Shown: in pieces, positions 24,699-33,973 of the stretch | Layout: every line of letters begins with the position of its first letter | Position numbering within the stretch: position 1 is the stretch's first letter | DNA from: Deinococcus cellulosilyticus NBRC 106333 = KACC 11606 | GTDB taxonomy: Bacteria; Deinococcota; Deinococci; Deinococcales; Deinococcaceae | Assembly (NCBI RefSeq): GCF_007990775.1 | Contig: NZ_BJXB01000037.1 | Span: 1 to 47,851 of the forward strand | DNA length: 47,851 nucleotides | Direction of reading: 5' to 3' | Program-made: the position numbers and the translations under genes | The notes under the pieces: model-generated | The model's database searches: none | What the model was told of the DNA's origin: nothing | What the model saw: only the letters and a program-made list of their open reading frames with translations

Positions 24699-26320
24699 TG
24701 GGTTGAAGGGAACCGGAAAACGGCGGAGGCCTCCGGTGCTGCCTGGGTTTCTGGCGGGCGGTGTTCAGGGGTGGCTGCTTGCATCTGCAGCACTTTGTGG
24801 TAAATTTGGTGGGCACTGCGGGCGGGTTTCAGTTCCAACTCCAGTTGTTTCCTGGCCTCCTCCCACCGCCACACGCTGGTGGGGCTGGGGATGTCCTTGC
24901 AGAACAGTTCCAGCAACTCCTGGGTTTCGGGGTGGATGAGCCACACCTGCTGGATGTTGTGGGGATCAAAGAGCACCGTGACTTCCCCCAGGCCTTTCCT
25001 GCGGCGCACCAGGTTCAGAAAATCCGGGTGGAAGGACACGTAATGCCTCTTCTTCCACTGCACCCCTCCTTTCTGCAAGGAACGCTGGACACAGGGCAGC
25101 AGCATGTTCTGGATCCTGCCATGGTCCTGTGCTGGGATGGGAGTGAACTGGCTTTTTCCCTCGCTCACCTGCACCCAGGCGTTTTGCAGGCGGCTGATCG
25201 TCTCTCCCCTTTTCACTTGCACATTGAGGCGGTCCAGCAGGTACTGGGTCAGGTAACGCTCCAGGTCTTTTTCCCCAAAGCAGGCGTAGTCCTGTCCGGT
25301 TTTGCCCCTCATGCGGTGGCGATTCAGGGTGGACCCTGGGAGGTGCCGGAGGGCTTCGTTGATCAGGCCGATCAGGCGTTCAATGCGGCCCCTGAGGTGA
25401 GGGGCTGAGGGGATGGCCTGGAAGGTCACCCCGTACTGAAGGCAAAACCGTTTCAGGGAGTGGTTGACGAATTCACTGCCCCGGTCCGTGAAGAGTTCTT
25501 TAGGGATCCCCAGCGGAGGCAAAGTGTTCTCCACCCCCAGGGCCTGGTGGTGCTCCTTCTGGTTCAGCAGGATGCCCCGGAGGGTTCGGAGGGTTTCAAA
25601 GGCCGATTTGGTGTGTTCGGTCAGGCTGAAATTCAGGAACAGGGAGGTGCCTTCGTCGACCGCCACGGTGATCCAGTACCGGGTGTGCATGGATTTGACT
25701 TGAGGCCGCTTGTTGCTGCTTCTTTTGACCTGCAGTTTGCCGTCCCTCACGAAGAAGTCCAGCAGGGTCCCGTCCATCTGGATGCGCTCGCCGAAGTGTC
25801 TTTCTGGACTGACGCCCAGTCGGGGCTCCCTGCTGCGGGCGATTTCTTCCCCTTCCCTGAGGCGGGCATACTTTTTGGGGTCCTGTTTCTCCCGCCGCTG
25901 GAGGCGGTTCTTGAGGGTGTTGTAGCTGGGTTTGGGCAGGTTCTTTTCTGTGCAGTGGTCGTGGATGAGGTCCAGCATGGCCTGGAGGGTGTAGGGGCGA
26001 AAGGTGGGACTGCCCAGGGGGATCAACCAGTGCTGGTCGATCAGGGTTTGCAGGAGTTGTTCGACTTCGGGACTCAGGGTGTGCTTTCGAAGTTGTGTTT
26101 TGCGGCCTTCGAGGAAGTCGGGAATGCTGACGGCGTGCTGGTGACCACCGAGGTCCAGGAATTTCTTGTAGTAACGGCGGAGGGTGGGAACGGAGATGTG
26201 GGCTTGCTGGCAGAGTTTCGCTTCGTGTGATTTAGGGATGCCGGTGCTGCCTCTTTCCCGGAAGTATGGGAGAAGGTGCTCCAGGGCTCGGGTGGCGCGG
26301 GCATACTTCGGGGAGGTCAT
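24641..26320 (-). CDS. tniA: TniA/TnsB-type DDE transposase
   Basis: 559 residues. An N-terminal helix-turn-helix (about 30-58, AHISVPTLRRYYKKF), a second helical DNA-binding region to about 160, an RNase-H-like catalytic domain, and a Mu-type C-terminal barrel. The catalytic triad is Asp183 (IQMDGT), Asp279 (FTDRGSEF) and Glu314 (LRGRIERL), so it looks intact. The tail (about 520-559) is rich in Pro and Glu and may contact TniB, which overlaps by 58 nt. The start at 26320 has TAAGAT 6 nt upstream, i.e. its own leaderless promoter within the 68-nt gap behind the helicase gene. I found no terminal inverted repeats by eye. Confidence 0.9.
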   Translation of the reverse strand: MTSPKYARATRALEHLLPYFRERGSTGIPKSHEAKLCQQAHISVPTLRRYYKKFLDLGGHQHAVSIPDFLEGRKTQLRKHTLSPEVEQLLQTLIDQHWLIPLGSPTFRPYTLQAMLDLIHDHCTEKNLPKPSYNTLKNRLQRREKQDPKKYARLREGEEIARSREPRLGVSPERHFGERIQMDGTLLDFFVRDGKLQVKRSSNKRPQVKSMHTRYWITVAVDEGTSLFLNFSLTEHTKSAFETLRTLRGILLNQKEHHQALGVENTLPPLGIPKELFTDRGSEFVNHSLKRFCLQYGVTFQAIPSAPHLRGRIERLIGLINEALRHLPGSTLNRHRMRGKTGQDYACFGEKDLERYLTQYLLDRLNVQVKRGETISRLQNAWVQVSEGKSQFTPIPAQDHGRIQNMLLPCVQRSLQKGGVQWKKRHYVSFHPDFLNLVRRRKGLGEVTVLFDPHNIQQVWLIHPETQELLELFCKDIPSPTSVWRWEEARKQLELELKPARSAHQIYHKVLQMQAATPEHRPPETQAAPEASAVFRFPSTQWPRFAIEEAPPPSNRGRG

Positions 26321-26326
26321 CTTTTC

Positions 26327-26332
26327 ATCTTA
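26327..26332 (-). promoter_or_regulatory. -10 element of the leaderless tniA gene
   Basis: TAAGAT on the minus strand, 6 nt before the ATG at 26320. GTTCAG (26355-26350) lies at the -35 distance. Confidence 0.55.
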
Positions 26333-26388
26333 CTGGGTGTGTTTTGCCACTGAACCCTGAGGAACAGGGATGATTTCGTTTTTGCCCT

Positions 26389-29307
26389 TCATGAAGAACC
26401 CAGGGCCAGGAAACCGGCACACTGCGCCATGATGTAGGCCTGTGTGGCAGCCAAAACGTTGCTTGTACGCTCGGTGATTTTGCTGGCCGCCATTCCTGGC
26501 TGCACCAGGCCAATGTGAATCTCGATGGGCAAGCGGGATTTCAGCAAGGTTTCCAGTTTTGCAAGATCTCCATTGCAGAACTTCTTTCCAGAGGTGTTCT
26601 CGAAGCGGTGTTTGATTTTTTTGAACATCTCTGCGGGGGGCAAATCCCTGAATTTCACAGACTTGATCACCTGTCCACACACCTCGTACACGTCACTGAC
26701 CCGCTCTCCCACCACGCGATTTTTGCAGGATTTGACGTGATAAATGTGGATGTGGATGCAGTCTTCTTTTACGGCAAAAGTGATGAAGTCGCCGGTTTCC
26801 CCTGAGCCGTGGTCATAGAAGACCACGTCATCTGCCTGCGCGGCACCCACCAGGCGCTGTTCCAGCCAGTTGTGAATGGAGTTGGGTGTGCCGAACTCCT
26901 TTGAGATGTCCACTCCTGCTCCCCGCCAGTCGATGGCTTGAATGAGTTGGGCATCGAAAGGGCTTTTGGGCAAACTGGAAAGCCGGATGGCTTCACGGCC
27001 TTCAATCATGTCACCGTTCACGCAGCGGAACACTGGGGGGTGACTCTGGAAGTATTCCCCGATCTCAAGGGTTCGGCCCTGCTGGTCCACAAAGGAACAG
27101 GTGATTTTCTCGTCCATGTTCTCAACCCGAAAGGTTGACCCCAGCAGGTACATCATTTTGATGGTCAGGGAGCCGATTTCCAGGTGGAACTCGAACCGGT
27201 CATTCTTGATGGACTCGTAATCGATCCACAGGTGGGCGTCCTCAGGGGAGAGGAGTTGGGGTTGACCATGCACCTCCACGGTCAGTTTTCCTGGCTCCTC
27301 ATAGAACCTGGGGTTCCAATCGATGGTGAGCAGGTCAAAACCTTTGAGGCTGGCGATGGGTTCACGCACCCCCAGGTAATCCAGGTTTGTTCCCGTGACT
27401 GGGTTGCTGCCGTTGCGGAATTTGATGGCCAGGGCGTCGCACCAGTGGATGAAATCAGGAATCTTGTCGGTGCGGTTGCTCCACACTTTTGCAGCTGAAC
27501 TGAAACCCAGGGTGACGTCTTTGCCGTTCTCCTGCGCTTTGCAGAACGCGTGCCCCCGGTCGTAGATCTTGCCGTCAGCGCTGTCGATCACATTGTCTGC
27601 GCGGTTGCCGATGCGGTAGAGGTACGTTTCGTCCCTGTTGCCGCGGATTTTGCGCATGCCCACGTTAAAGACCTGCACCTGGGTGAGGTTGTGGAGGGAT
27701 TTGTTGGTGATGGACATGGAGACCGGGGAGGGCAACGCAGAGACTGTGGAGGCAATGAAGTGCTTGAGGATCTGCTGGTAGAATTGTTCGGTTTTTTCGG
27801 TGGAACTGATGAACAAAAACCCGTGTTCTTTGTTGTGGTACACAATGCACAGTTCGTAATGGTACTGGGTCAGGAAATCACTGCGGATCCACTTGGGTTT
27901 GTCGAGGTACCTGAAGATCAGCACCGAAACGCGCGCTTTGGGGTAGTCTTTCTTGAACACCGTGCGGTGGTTGGACTCCAGGGTGACACTTTCTGGGATC
28001 TCAAATCCGTCCGGCAGGTCGTAGACTTTCACGTGGTGGTAGGGCCGCAGGGAGAACAGGGAGAAACCTGCGAAATCCGCATAATCAAACGATCCCGGGT
28101 CGAAGCCCTGAAAGAAGGCTTTGTCTTCCTCTTCTTTTTCGATCCGGGCATCGGCGAGTTGCGGGAGCAGGGTGGCCCAAACGGCGTCCTCTTCGTACAG
28201 CCGTTCGATTTCTGCATTCAGCCCGTCGGATGGGGTGTAAATGAAGCTGGCTGGACCCACCTTGTCCTCTCCAGTTCGGGCGAAACGGCCAATGAACTGC
28301 AAGGTGATGGCCAGGGATTTGTGCAGGGCATGCACAGCAGCGATCTTGAAGCGTGGGATGTCCACCCCTTCTGAGAGCATGTCCACGGTGATGATGCCGT
28401 CGAGTTCGCCCTGTTCCAGCAAATCCAGGATGCCCTGGTTGTGTTTGAGGGTGTGTTTGCTGTAAATGATTTGCATGCGCAGTGAGGTGTTTTTGCCGTA
28501 CACGTCCAGCAGGGCCTCCGCGTGGTCCTTGGTGGCTGCGCGGGCCAGCACGTAATGGTGGTGTCCCCGGCCCCGGTCTTGCATGAGGGTGATTTCGGCC
28601 TGGCGTGCGATGGCGAGGTCTGCCGTTTCTCCGTCTTGTGGAGTGATGCGTTGTGGATTCACCTCACCAAAAATCTTGTCCTCGAAAGCTTTCAAGGTGG
28701 GATAGGTGTACACATGTTCGCCGTTCAGTTCCAAGCTGTCTGAGCGGTAAGGGGTGGCCGTGAAAAGCACCCGCTGGGCTCGGGGGAAAGCATCCAGCAG
28801 CTCATTCCAGGTGTGGGCAGGGGAATGGTGCGCTTCGTCCACAATCACCACATCAAACAAATCTTCACTGGGGAGGGGCACCTGCAGGCGGGCAGGACTC
28901 ACCGTGTGTGGGGTCACCACCACCACATCGAATGCCCGGAGTTCTTCCCAGGCTTCTGGGGTCTTGACCGTCCCGGTGACGACTTTGACTTTGGGGGCAG
29001 CGTCAAGGGTGAACAGACCTGTCTTTTTGAGGCTGTTGAGGGTGGTGAAGGCATTTGCCATGTGACCTTTCAGCATCACACTGGGCGCAATCACGAGCAC
29101 CCTCTTGGCTTTCAACAGGAACGGGGTGGCACAGATCACTGTGGTTTTTCCTGATCCTGTGGGCATGGTGATGATGGCGGGGGTGTCGTGCAAAGTGAAG
29201 TGGGCTGCAAGGGCGTGAATGGCACCCCTTTGGTTTTTGCGGAGGGAAAGTTCTGCCCCGTTGGGGAAAAATTGAAGGTATTGTTGCCGCTCTGAAAAGA
29301 AGGACAT
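26389..29307 (-). CDS. Large SF2 DEAD/DEAH helicase with a nuclease-like C-terminal domain
   Basis: 972 residues. RecA-like domain 1: Walker A GSGKT (51-55), DEAHH (157-161), TATP (183-186). RecA-like domain 2: motif VI region QFIGRFARTG (337-346). About 400 residues of unrecognised sequence follow. The C-terminus contains LEQRL, GDFI (839-842), IYHVK (855-859) and DVYEVCGQ, an order that fits a PD-(D/E)xK nuclease core in which the acidic residue before Lys is His. This last point is pattern-based inference. Helicase-nuclease fusions of this kind are typical of restriction-like defence. It ends 68 nt upstream of tniA on the same strand. A leaderless promoter (29313-29341) precedes it. Confidence 0.85.
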   Translation of the reverse strand: MSFFSERQQYLQFFPNGAELSLRKNQRGAIHALAAHFTLHDTPAIITMPTGSGKTTVICATPFLLKAKRVLVIAPSVMLKGHMANAFTTLNSLKKTGLFTLDAAPKVKVVTGTVKTPEAWEELRAFDVVVVTPHTVSPARLQVPLPSEDLFDVVIVDEAHHSPAHTWNELLDAFPRAQRVLFTATPYRSDSLELNGEHVYTYPTLKAFEDKIFGEVNPQRITPQDGETADLAIARQAEITLMQDRGRGHHHYVLARAATKDHAEALLDVYGKNTSLRMQIIYSKHTLKHNQGILDLLEQGELDGIITVDMLSEGVDIPRFKIAAVHALHKSLAITLQFIGRFARTGEDKVGPASFIYTPSDGLNAEIERLYEEDAVWATLLPQLADARIEKEEEDKAFFQGFDPGSFDYADFAGFSLFSLRPYHHVKVYDLPDGFEIPESVTLESNHRTVFKKDYPKARVSVLIFRYLDKPKWIRSDFLTQYHYELCIVYHNKEHGFLFISSTEKTEQFYQQILKHFIASTVSALPSPVSMSITNKSLHNLTQVQVFNVGMRKIRGNRDETYLYRIGNRADNVIDSADGKIYDRGHAFCKAQENGKDVTLGFSSAAKVWSNRTDKIPDFIHWCDALAIKFRNGSNPVTGTNLDYLGVREPIASLKGFDLLTIDWNPRFYEEPGKLTVEVHGQPQLLSPEDAHLWIDYESIKNDRFEFHLEIGSLTIKMMYLLGSTFRVENMDEKITCSFVDQQGRTLEIGEYFQSHPPVFRCVNGDMIEGREAIRLSSLPKSPFDAQLIQAIDWRGAGVDISKEFGTPNSIHNWLEQRLVGAAQADDVVFYDHGSGETGDFITFAVKEDCIHIHIYHVKSCKNRVVGERVSDVYEVCGQVIKSVKFRDLPPAEMFKKIKHRFENTSGKKFCNGDLAKLETLLKSRLPIEIHIGLVQPGMAASKITERTSNVLAATQAYIMAQCAGFLALGSS

Positions 29308-29312
29308 ATCTT

Positions 29313-29341
29313 ACCGTAGCCCATTGCAATCTCTGAAACAA
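29313..29341 (-). promoter_or_regulatory. Promoter of the helicase gene
   Basis: Minus strand TTGTTT (29341-29336)-17-TACGGT (29318-29313), then 5 nt to the ATG at 29307. Probably leaderless; no ribosome site is present. Confidence 0.6.
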
Positions 29342-29852
29342 CCACTTCTATTGAATCATCACTCAAGTGTTAAATTTGACACTGTGTTATGTTTTGAGCA
29401 ACTCACGCATCGAAAGAAATGATATGTTTGGCAAGTGAATTCTTTGGGATACGTCATAGTATAGGGGAAATCCCTTACCGCAATAAATGATTCTATTGAG
29501 CACCTGGGTCTGAAAACAAGAGCAAGATGGACATTCCGAATTGCTGAGCAGCATCACCGCGCATTTAGACATAATGCCTAATTGATTCAATTGAGGGCTA
29601 GGGAAGCAGGAAACCCTGCACGTTCGTCCTGATCCTGCAATCTGGCATTTGAAGTTGGGTTTCCACTACCCTTTCGGCAGCATAGAGGCTTTTGGTCAAA
29701 ACAGCGAATGATGCTTGGGCTCTGGCTTGAACTATTACCTGGTGGAAAATGGTATCAAATCAGAATGCAAAATTTCTAGATTGATATCAGAACAGATTGC
29801 AACTGACATCCCTGTGATCAATGAAAATTCAGAGGAAGCTGATCTGAACCCA
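29342..29852. other. AT-rich intergenic stretch, possible small ORF
   Basis: Clearly lower in GC than the flanking genes, as often seen next to acquired genes. A 67-codon minus frame (29387-29590) with five cysteines (SKCAVMLL..., ECPSCSCF, IIYC) is open but resembles nothing known, and I see no ribosome site. No terminator was found for either neighbour. Confidence 0.4.
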
Positions 29853-31514
29853 TCACGGCAACTTCAGTCCGTAAATGTTCCTGTCTTTGCCACTGACGTA
29901 AGCCAGATTCTGCCCATCGGGCGAGATGGTCCACTGGTCGTAACTGATTTTTCCCGAGAGCCGGACAAGCTCCTTCATGTCTTTCTGCCCGACCGTCCAC
30001 CGGTACACGGTGTGGGCCCCAGAGGTGTCCCTGAGGGGAACCGTCAGCAAGGTGTCGTCGTCCCTCCAGCGGTACGAACCAAATCCGGGCACCTGAAGTT
30101 TCCTGCCGTCCCGGTTCACCACAAACAGGCCATTCTTGCGGTCCTTGTTGAAGGCCAGGAAGTAGGCGATCCAGCTGCCTTTCGGGCTGATGGCCACCCC
30201 ACGGATGTTGAGGGCGGTTTCCAGCTTGCGGGTCTTCCCGCTTTTCAGGTCCAGTGTGTAAAGGGTCCGGTTATCGGACTTCGGGTCGGTCTTGCCCAGC
30301 ACCAGCAGGGTTTCCTCATCCAGAAAACCCTGGGCTCCCCCACCATAAACAGTGGCCAGAGTTCGGGGGGTCTGCCCGAATGCAGAAATGCGAATGCGGG
30401 TCTGGCGCTCATCGAAGTTGCCTGTATTCTGGCTTTCGTTCCACACAAAACGGGACCCTTGCGGAGACCACAACACGTTCCCCACCTCACCGGAAAGTGT
30501 GACGGTTTTTCCATCTGTGAGGCGTTTGATGCGCGTGCCTGCAGGGGTGGAAGGCAGCACCTGGTGCCTGAGGTCTGGTGAATAAAAACCCAGCGGCAGC
30601 ATGGCCTGGGGTTTCTGCCCGGGCCTCACCCCGTACCACCCCACCGGACTCTGGCTGGAGGGTCGGTCAATGAACATCAGTTGCCTGCTGTCCGGCGTGA
30701 ACACCGGCAGCACACAACACCCCCCGGTGGTGATGCGGGTGTCTTTTTCAGGCCAGCTGGTCTTTACAGGCCGGTACCCCGAGAATTTCCCCTGCTGGGG
30801 GGTGTCCTGGGGTTCATCTGGGGGCCAGCTGAGTGCAAACCGGTTCAGGAGTGCCCCACCCCGAAACGCCTGAGGCTGGTCCTCAGGATGCTGCCACTTC
30901 CGGATGTTCGCCAGATCCCGCTGGAATCCCCGCGAAAAACCACCCTGCACGAAAAGGGTGTCCCAGTCTGCCTTGATGTACGGAATCGGGTTGAAAAACC
31001 GCATGTGGCTGGTGTCCCGGATTTCCAGATGCAGGTGCGGCGCACTCCGGCAGGTGAACTGGCTGTCCCCACTGAGCCCCACCACCTGACCCTTCTTGAC
31101 CCGCTGCCCCACCTTCAGAGAGGGACGTTTTTGCAGATGACCGTAAAAACTCGCCAGACCATTGCCGTGATCGATGATCAGGTTGTGCGGCGGCGAACCG
31201 TGTGGACCGTCCACATCCTGCACCACCCCATCCCCGATGGCGACCACGGGCGTGCCACACGCCGCAGAGAAATCCAGCCCGAAATGAATCCCCTGGCCGG
31301 CCCGGTACGTGGAATTCCGTTGCCTGTAAGCCCCGGTGGTGTTTCCGTACACCTGCCCCAGCAACCACGAAGCCGGACCGGGAGGGCTGGCAAACGGCAA
31401 ACCGAACTGCTGTGCGGGCTTCGGCAACTGGCTGTCTTTCAACGGCGCACCACTGTGCGCCAAAGCATGGGCCCCCAGGGCCAGACAGAGCAACAAGAAT
31501 CGCTGGTGGGTCAT
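29853..31514 (-). CDS. Secreted M23 peptidase fused to a TolB-like beta-propeller
   Basis: 553 residues. Signal peptide (1-19), M23/LytM domain (about 55-190) with a complete zinc site (H77FGLD81, H160-L-H162), then a C-terminal propeller of about 280 residues. The propeller is made of WD40/TolB-like blades (FTPDSRQLMFIDRP, LWSPQGSRFVWNE, ISPKGSWIAYF, ISPDGQNLAYVSG). M23 enzymes cut peptidoglycan cross-links; the propeller probably binds protein or wall partners. The fusion is unusual. Two adjacent cysteines (GGCC) sit at the start of the propeller. It is transcribed alone; the start has GAGAAT 6 nt upstream as a poor -10. Confidence 0.88.
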   Translation of the reverse strand: MTHQRFLLLCLALGAHALAHSGAPLKDSQLPKPAQQFGLPFASPPGPASWLLGQVYGNTTGAYRQRNSTYRAGQGIHFGLDFSAACGTPVVAIGDGVVQDVDGPHGSPPHNLIIDHGNGLASFYGHLQKRPSLKVGQRVKKGQVVGLSGDSQFTCRSAPHLHLEIRDTSHMRFFNPIPYIKADWDTLFVQGGFSRGFQRDLANIRKWQHPEDQPQAFRGGALLNRFALSWPPDEPQDTPQQGKFSGYRPVKTSWPEKDTRITTGGCCVLPVFTPDSRQLMFIDRPSSQSPVGWYGVRPGQKPQAMLPLGFYSPDLRHQVLPSTPAGTRIKRLTDGKTVTLSGEVGNVLWSPQGSRFVWNESQNTGNFDERQTRIRISAFGQTPRTLATVYGGGAQGFLDEETLLVLGKTDPKSDNRTLYTLDLKSGKTRKLETALNIRGVAISPKGSWIAYFLAFNKDRKNGLFVVNRDGRKLQVPGFGSYRWRDDDTLLTVPLRDTSGAHTVYRWTVGQKDMKELVRLSGKISYDQWTISPDGQNLAYVSGKDRNIYGLKLP

Positions 31515-31647
31515 GACTTCATTCTCAGGGGGCAGCTGAGGAAAAGGTGAAGATTCTGCAGGGATGGCAGGCTGGTCTACAATTGGATCTGTTTGTGAAC
31601 GATAAAGGTTTTTATTTTGCTTGTGAAATTAATATTGTTTCTGTTCA

Positions 31648-32751
31648 TCATTCGGAATGCCATTGTTGCGCCTCAAGCAGAGCCTGTTCCTGTGCCTGCA
31701 GGGCCATCTGCAGCTCTGTTCGATCCAGAGCAACAGCGAGGATGGATGCAGCCCTCGCAGCCAGAACCTGCTCCTGCTCGGTCCAGGGCAGATCAACAGA
31801 ACGGCTGAAGGCAATCACGGCCACCACCTCACCGCTGGGTTTGACAATGGGCTCAAACGCCGCAGAGATCCGGTGCTCACTGACGTTGCGGGCTCCCGCA
31901 ATGTCGCTGTATTGCTGGGTGTAGTAGCGCTGTGCAGTCTGCACCACGTTTCTGAGCACCACCAGATCCTCAATGGGTGTCCCCTCCCCCATCAGGAAGG
32001 CAATGAGCGCAGGTTTGAAATCCCCCCAGGCATGCCAGAGCTTTGCGCGCCCCTGCTGAATGCGAATCAGGGTGATCTGCTCGGCTTTGAGGGCCGGTCC
32101 CAGTTTTTCCAGGGCCTGATCGGCCAGGACATCTGGATCATGCACGGTCTGCAACAGGTCACCCAGTGAGGCATGAAACTCGGCGTGGTCTCTTGCTTCC
32201 AGCAGGTCCAGATGGGCACGCTGCAAAGCCCTGTTCTGTTCCTCCAGGGCCTGCCGGGAGCTTTCCAGTTCCAGCTGTTTGTGCCTGAGCACCTGCTGGG
32301 CTTCCAGCAGGGACCTGACCCGTGGAAGCATTGGCGGAAGGGCCACAGCAGTGATGACACTGACGATTGCGGTGACAGCCCGGATGTAGGCATCGAGGTC
32401 ATTTACCGGACTGTAGCGGGTCACCACATGCATCAGGTGGGTCAGGCCACAGGCGACAATGAAAAGCCCAAAAGAGAGCAAAATGCGGTGAAATGGGATC
32501 TGCTTGCGGTTCTGAAACACCAGCACACCCAGCGTGGAAGCAATGGCGGTATAAGCCAGAAAAGTCAGCAGGTCACTGCCCACCTGCAAAACCACCAGAC
32601 TGTCCGACCAGTCGTGGTCATGCCCCGTCTCAATTCCCACAGACTTCAACAGGTTCAGGAGCACACCGGGCCACAAGAGGGGCAGCAAAAGTCCAGCCAG
32701 CAGCAACATCAGGGTGCTCTTCAGGGTGTTGGCGGTTTTGGATTTCTGCAT
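31648..32751 (-). CDS. Ethylene-receptor-like membrane sensor with GAF domain and no kinase
   Basis: 367 residues. After a first helix (about 13-35) comes a three-helix domain (about 50-140) matching the ETR1 ethylene-binding domain. Asp60 (GSDLLTFLAY), Cys101 and His105 (FIVACGLTHLMHVV) align with the Asp25, Cys65 and His69 of Arabidopsis ETR1; Cys65 and His69 bind the Cu(I) cofactor. A coiled coil (145-185) and a GAF domain (about 190-345) follow. The protein stops right after the next coiled coil begins, where a histidine kinase normally starts, and the DNA after it becomes AT-rich. It is either a truncated kinase or a stand-alone sensor. GGAG precedes the ATG. Confidence 0.82.
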   Translation of the reverse strand: MQKSKTANTLKSTLMLLLAGLLLPLLWPGVLLNLLKSVGIETGHDHDWSDSLVVLQVGSDLLTFLAYTAIASTLGVLVFQNRKQIPFHRILLSFGLFIVACGLTHLMHVVTRYSPVNDLDAYIRAVTAIVSVITAVALPPMLPRVRSLLEAQQVLRHKQLELESSRQALEEQNRALQRAHLDLLEARDHAEFHASLGDLLQTVHDPDVLADQALEKLGPALKAEQITLIRIQQGRAKLWHAWGDFKPALIAFLMGEGTPIEDLVVLRNVVQTAQRYYTQQYSDIAGARNVSEHRISAAFEPIVKPSGEVVAVIAFSRSVDLPWTEQEQVLAARAASILAVALDRTELQMALQAQEQALLEAQQWHSE

Positions 32752-33126
32752 GTGGGCTCCAGGGCGGCCTGCGGGCCATCACAAGATTGTTGCAAATGGA
32801 CCCGCACAGTTTTCTGACTGCGGGTTGTTTGATTCCTGCTTTTACCGTCTGGAGGGTCGTGTATTGATGTTCGCAATAAGAACTGTGGGTTCTTTATGAA
32901 GGGTCAGCACGGAATCTGAAAGGCCAGGTGCATGCTGTTTTTTCAGGTCTGGCTGGCAGGTGTCTCTGCTCTCCCAGGGTGATCCCAGCTGACGGGAGGT
33001 GCCTGTAGATGCTGTTTGTTTCTGGTTGCTTGATCTCATACCATCATGCAATGGCAACACTGGTGCTCGACTGAGGTTTATGGATCAAATGACCAGCTGC
33101 TTTGCATGCAATGCAATCATTCTTAT
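32752..33126. other. 375 bp without a gene
   Basis: No coding frame of note. An imperfect hairpin, ACCCGC...GCGGGT (about 32801-32827), is the only structure seen. Confidence 0.4.
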
Positions 33127-33495
33127 TCACAGTCTAACAATAAGTTGCACCATAAAAAACCCTACCAAAAGAAAAATTAAAATCTTGGTAAAAGTTCTAT
33201 CAGACCAGGGCGTATTTGAAACCACATCTTTAATGATACTCACAACAAGAAAGGAGAGTGCGATTGCAAAAAAGCAATCCGGACTTGAGAGGATGTCGCG
33301 ATCCCTAAGAAACATAAATGCCACAGCAATCAATAAATACGGAACAGAATCTTTCATTTCGATTTTCCAACGCAGATGTCCATTGGCTGGCCCTTTTACT
33401 CCACGAAACTTTACCAGCGAAAACAATACCAGCAACCAAGCAATCGTCATGAAAACTTGAGGCAATGTGATTGTCCATGAAAAATGCGTATCCAT
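33127..33495 (-). CDS. Small three-helix membrane protein, AT-rich
   Basis: 122 residues with three to four hydrophobic segments (about 10-27, 50-65, 75-90, 103-121) and a basic loop (KFRGVKGPANGHLRWKIEMK). I recognise no family. The gene is visibly more AT-rich than its neighbours, which suggests recent acquisition. The start is supported by an excellent leaderless promoter, TTGGAA-17-TACACT, ending 6 nt before the ATG. Confidence 0.7.
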   Translation of the reverse strand: MDTHFSWTITLPQVFMTIAWLLVLFSLVKFRGVKGPANGHLRWKIEMKDSVPYLLIAVAFMFLRDRDILSSPDCFFAIALSFLVVSIIKDVVSNTPWSDRTFTKILIFLLVGFFMVQLIVRL

Positions 33496-33501
33496 TTGTT
33501 T

Positions 33502-33530
33502 AGTGTATACACTTCTGAGACCCTTTCCAA
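33502..33530 (-). promoter_or_regulatory. Leaderless promoter of the AT-rich membrane protein
   Basis: Minus strand TTGGAA (33530-33525)-17-TACACT (33507-33502), then AAACAA and the ATG at 33495. Confidence 0.75.
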
Positions 33531-33679
33531 CTCAAGCTGTTCTGGTCAAGCCGTTGGAATTCTGAAGTGATTCAGCAGGTTCAAGATCACATAAATCCTT
33601 TGCATACAGATTGTGAAATATATATCTTTTATCATGGTGATGCAATGAAACAATTGGCCGAGACCTTTTCATGGTCCCG

Positions 33680-33688
33680 TGCTATACT
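33680..33688 (+). promoter_or_regulatory. Extended -10 promoter of the 58-residue membrane protein
   Basis: TGCTATACT: a consensus TATACT (33683-33688) with an upstream TG. The leader of about 40 nt carries AAGGAG before the ATG at 33736. Confidence 0.6.
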
Positions 33689-33735
33689 GACCCCGATTCG
33701 GACAGCTGTCACTCGCTGTCTGCAAGGAGTCTCAG

Positions 33736-33912
33736 ATGCAGCGCACCCTCAACATTGACCTCTTCACCTACCTGATCATGCTGGGGCTTGCCGGTGCCCT
33801 GTTCGGCAGCCTGTTTGAGTGGGAATGGATGGTGGTTTCCGGCCCCATTCTGGTGATCGCTGGTTTTGCTGGCATTTCCAGGATTGAAAGCAAAGTGGAA
33901 AGAATCCGCTGA
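33736..33912 (+). CDS. Small two-helix membrane protein
   Basis: 58 residues: polar start MQRTLNIDLF, helix about 10-25, the turn SLFEWEW, helix about 32-47 and a charged tail (SRIESKVERIR). AAGGAG lies 7 nt before the ATG, an extended -10 promoter precedes it and a terminator follows 62 nt after the stop, so it is a complete small transcription unit. Family unknown. Confidence 0.72.
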   Translation: MQRTLNIDLFTYLIMLGLAGALFGSLFEWEWMVVSGPILVIAGFAGISRIESKVERIR

Positions 33913-33973
33913 CAGACCTGCTCTGGTGCAGGACGGATTTCTGACCTGCACCCCTGTATTTCTTACAGACAAA

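Noticed and set aside
23844..26320. CRISPR-associated transposon
   Set aside because: TniA and TniB are present but there is no TniQ, no Cas gene and no repeat-spacer array anywhere in the window.
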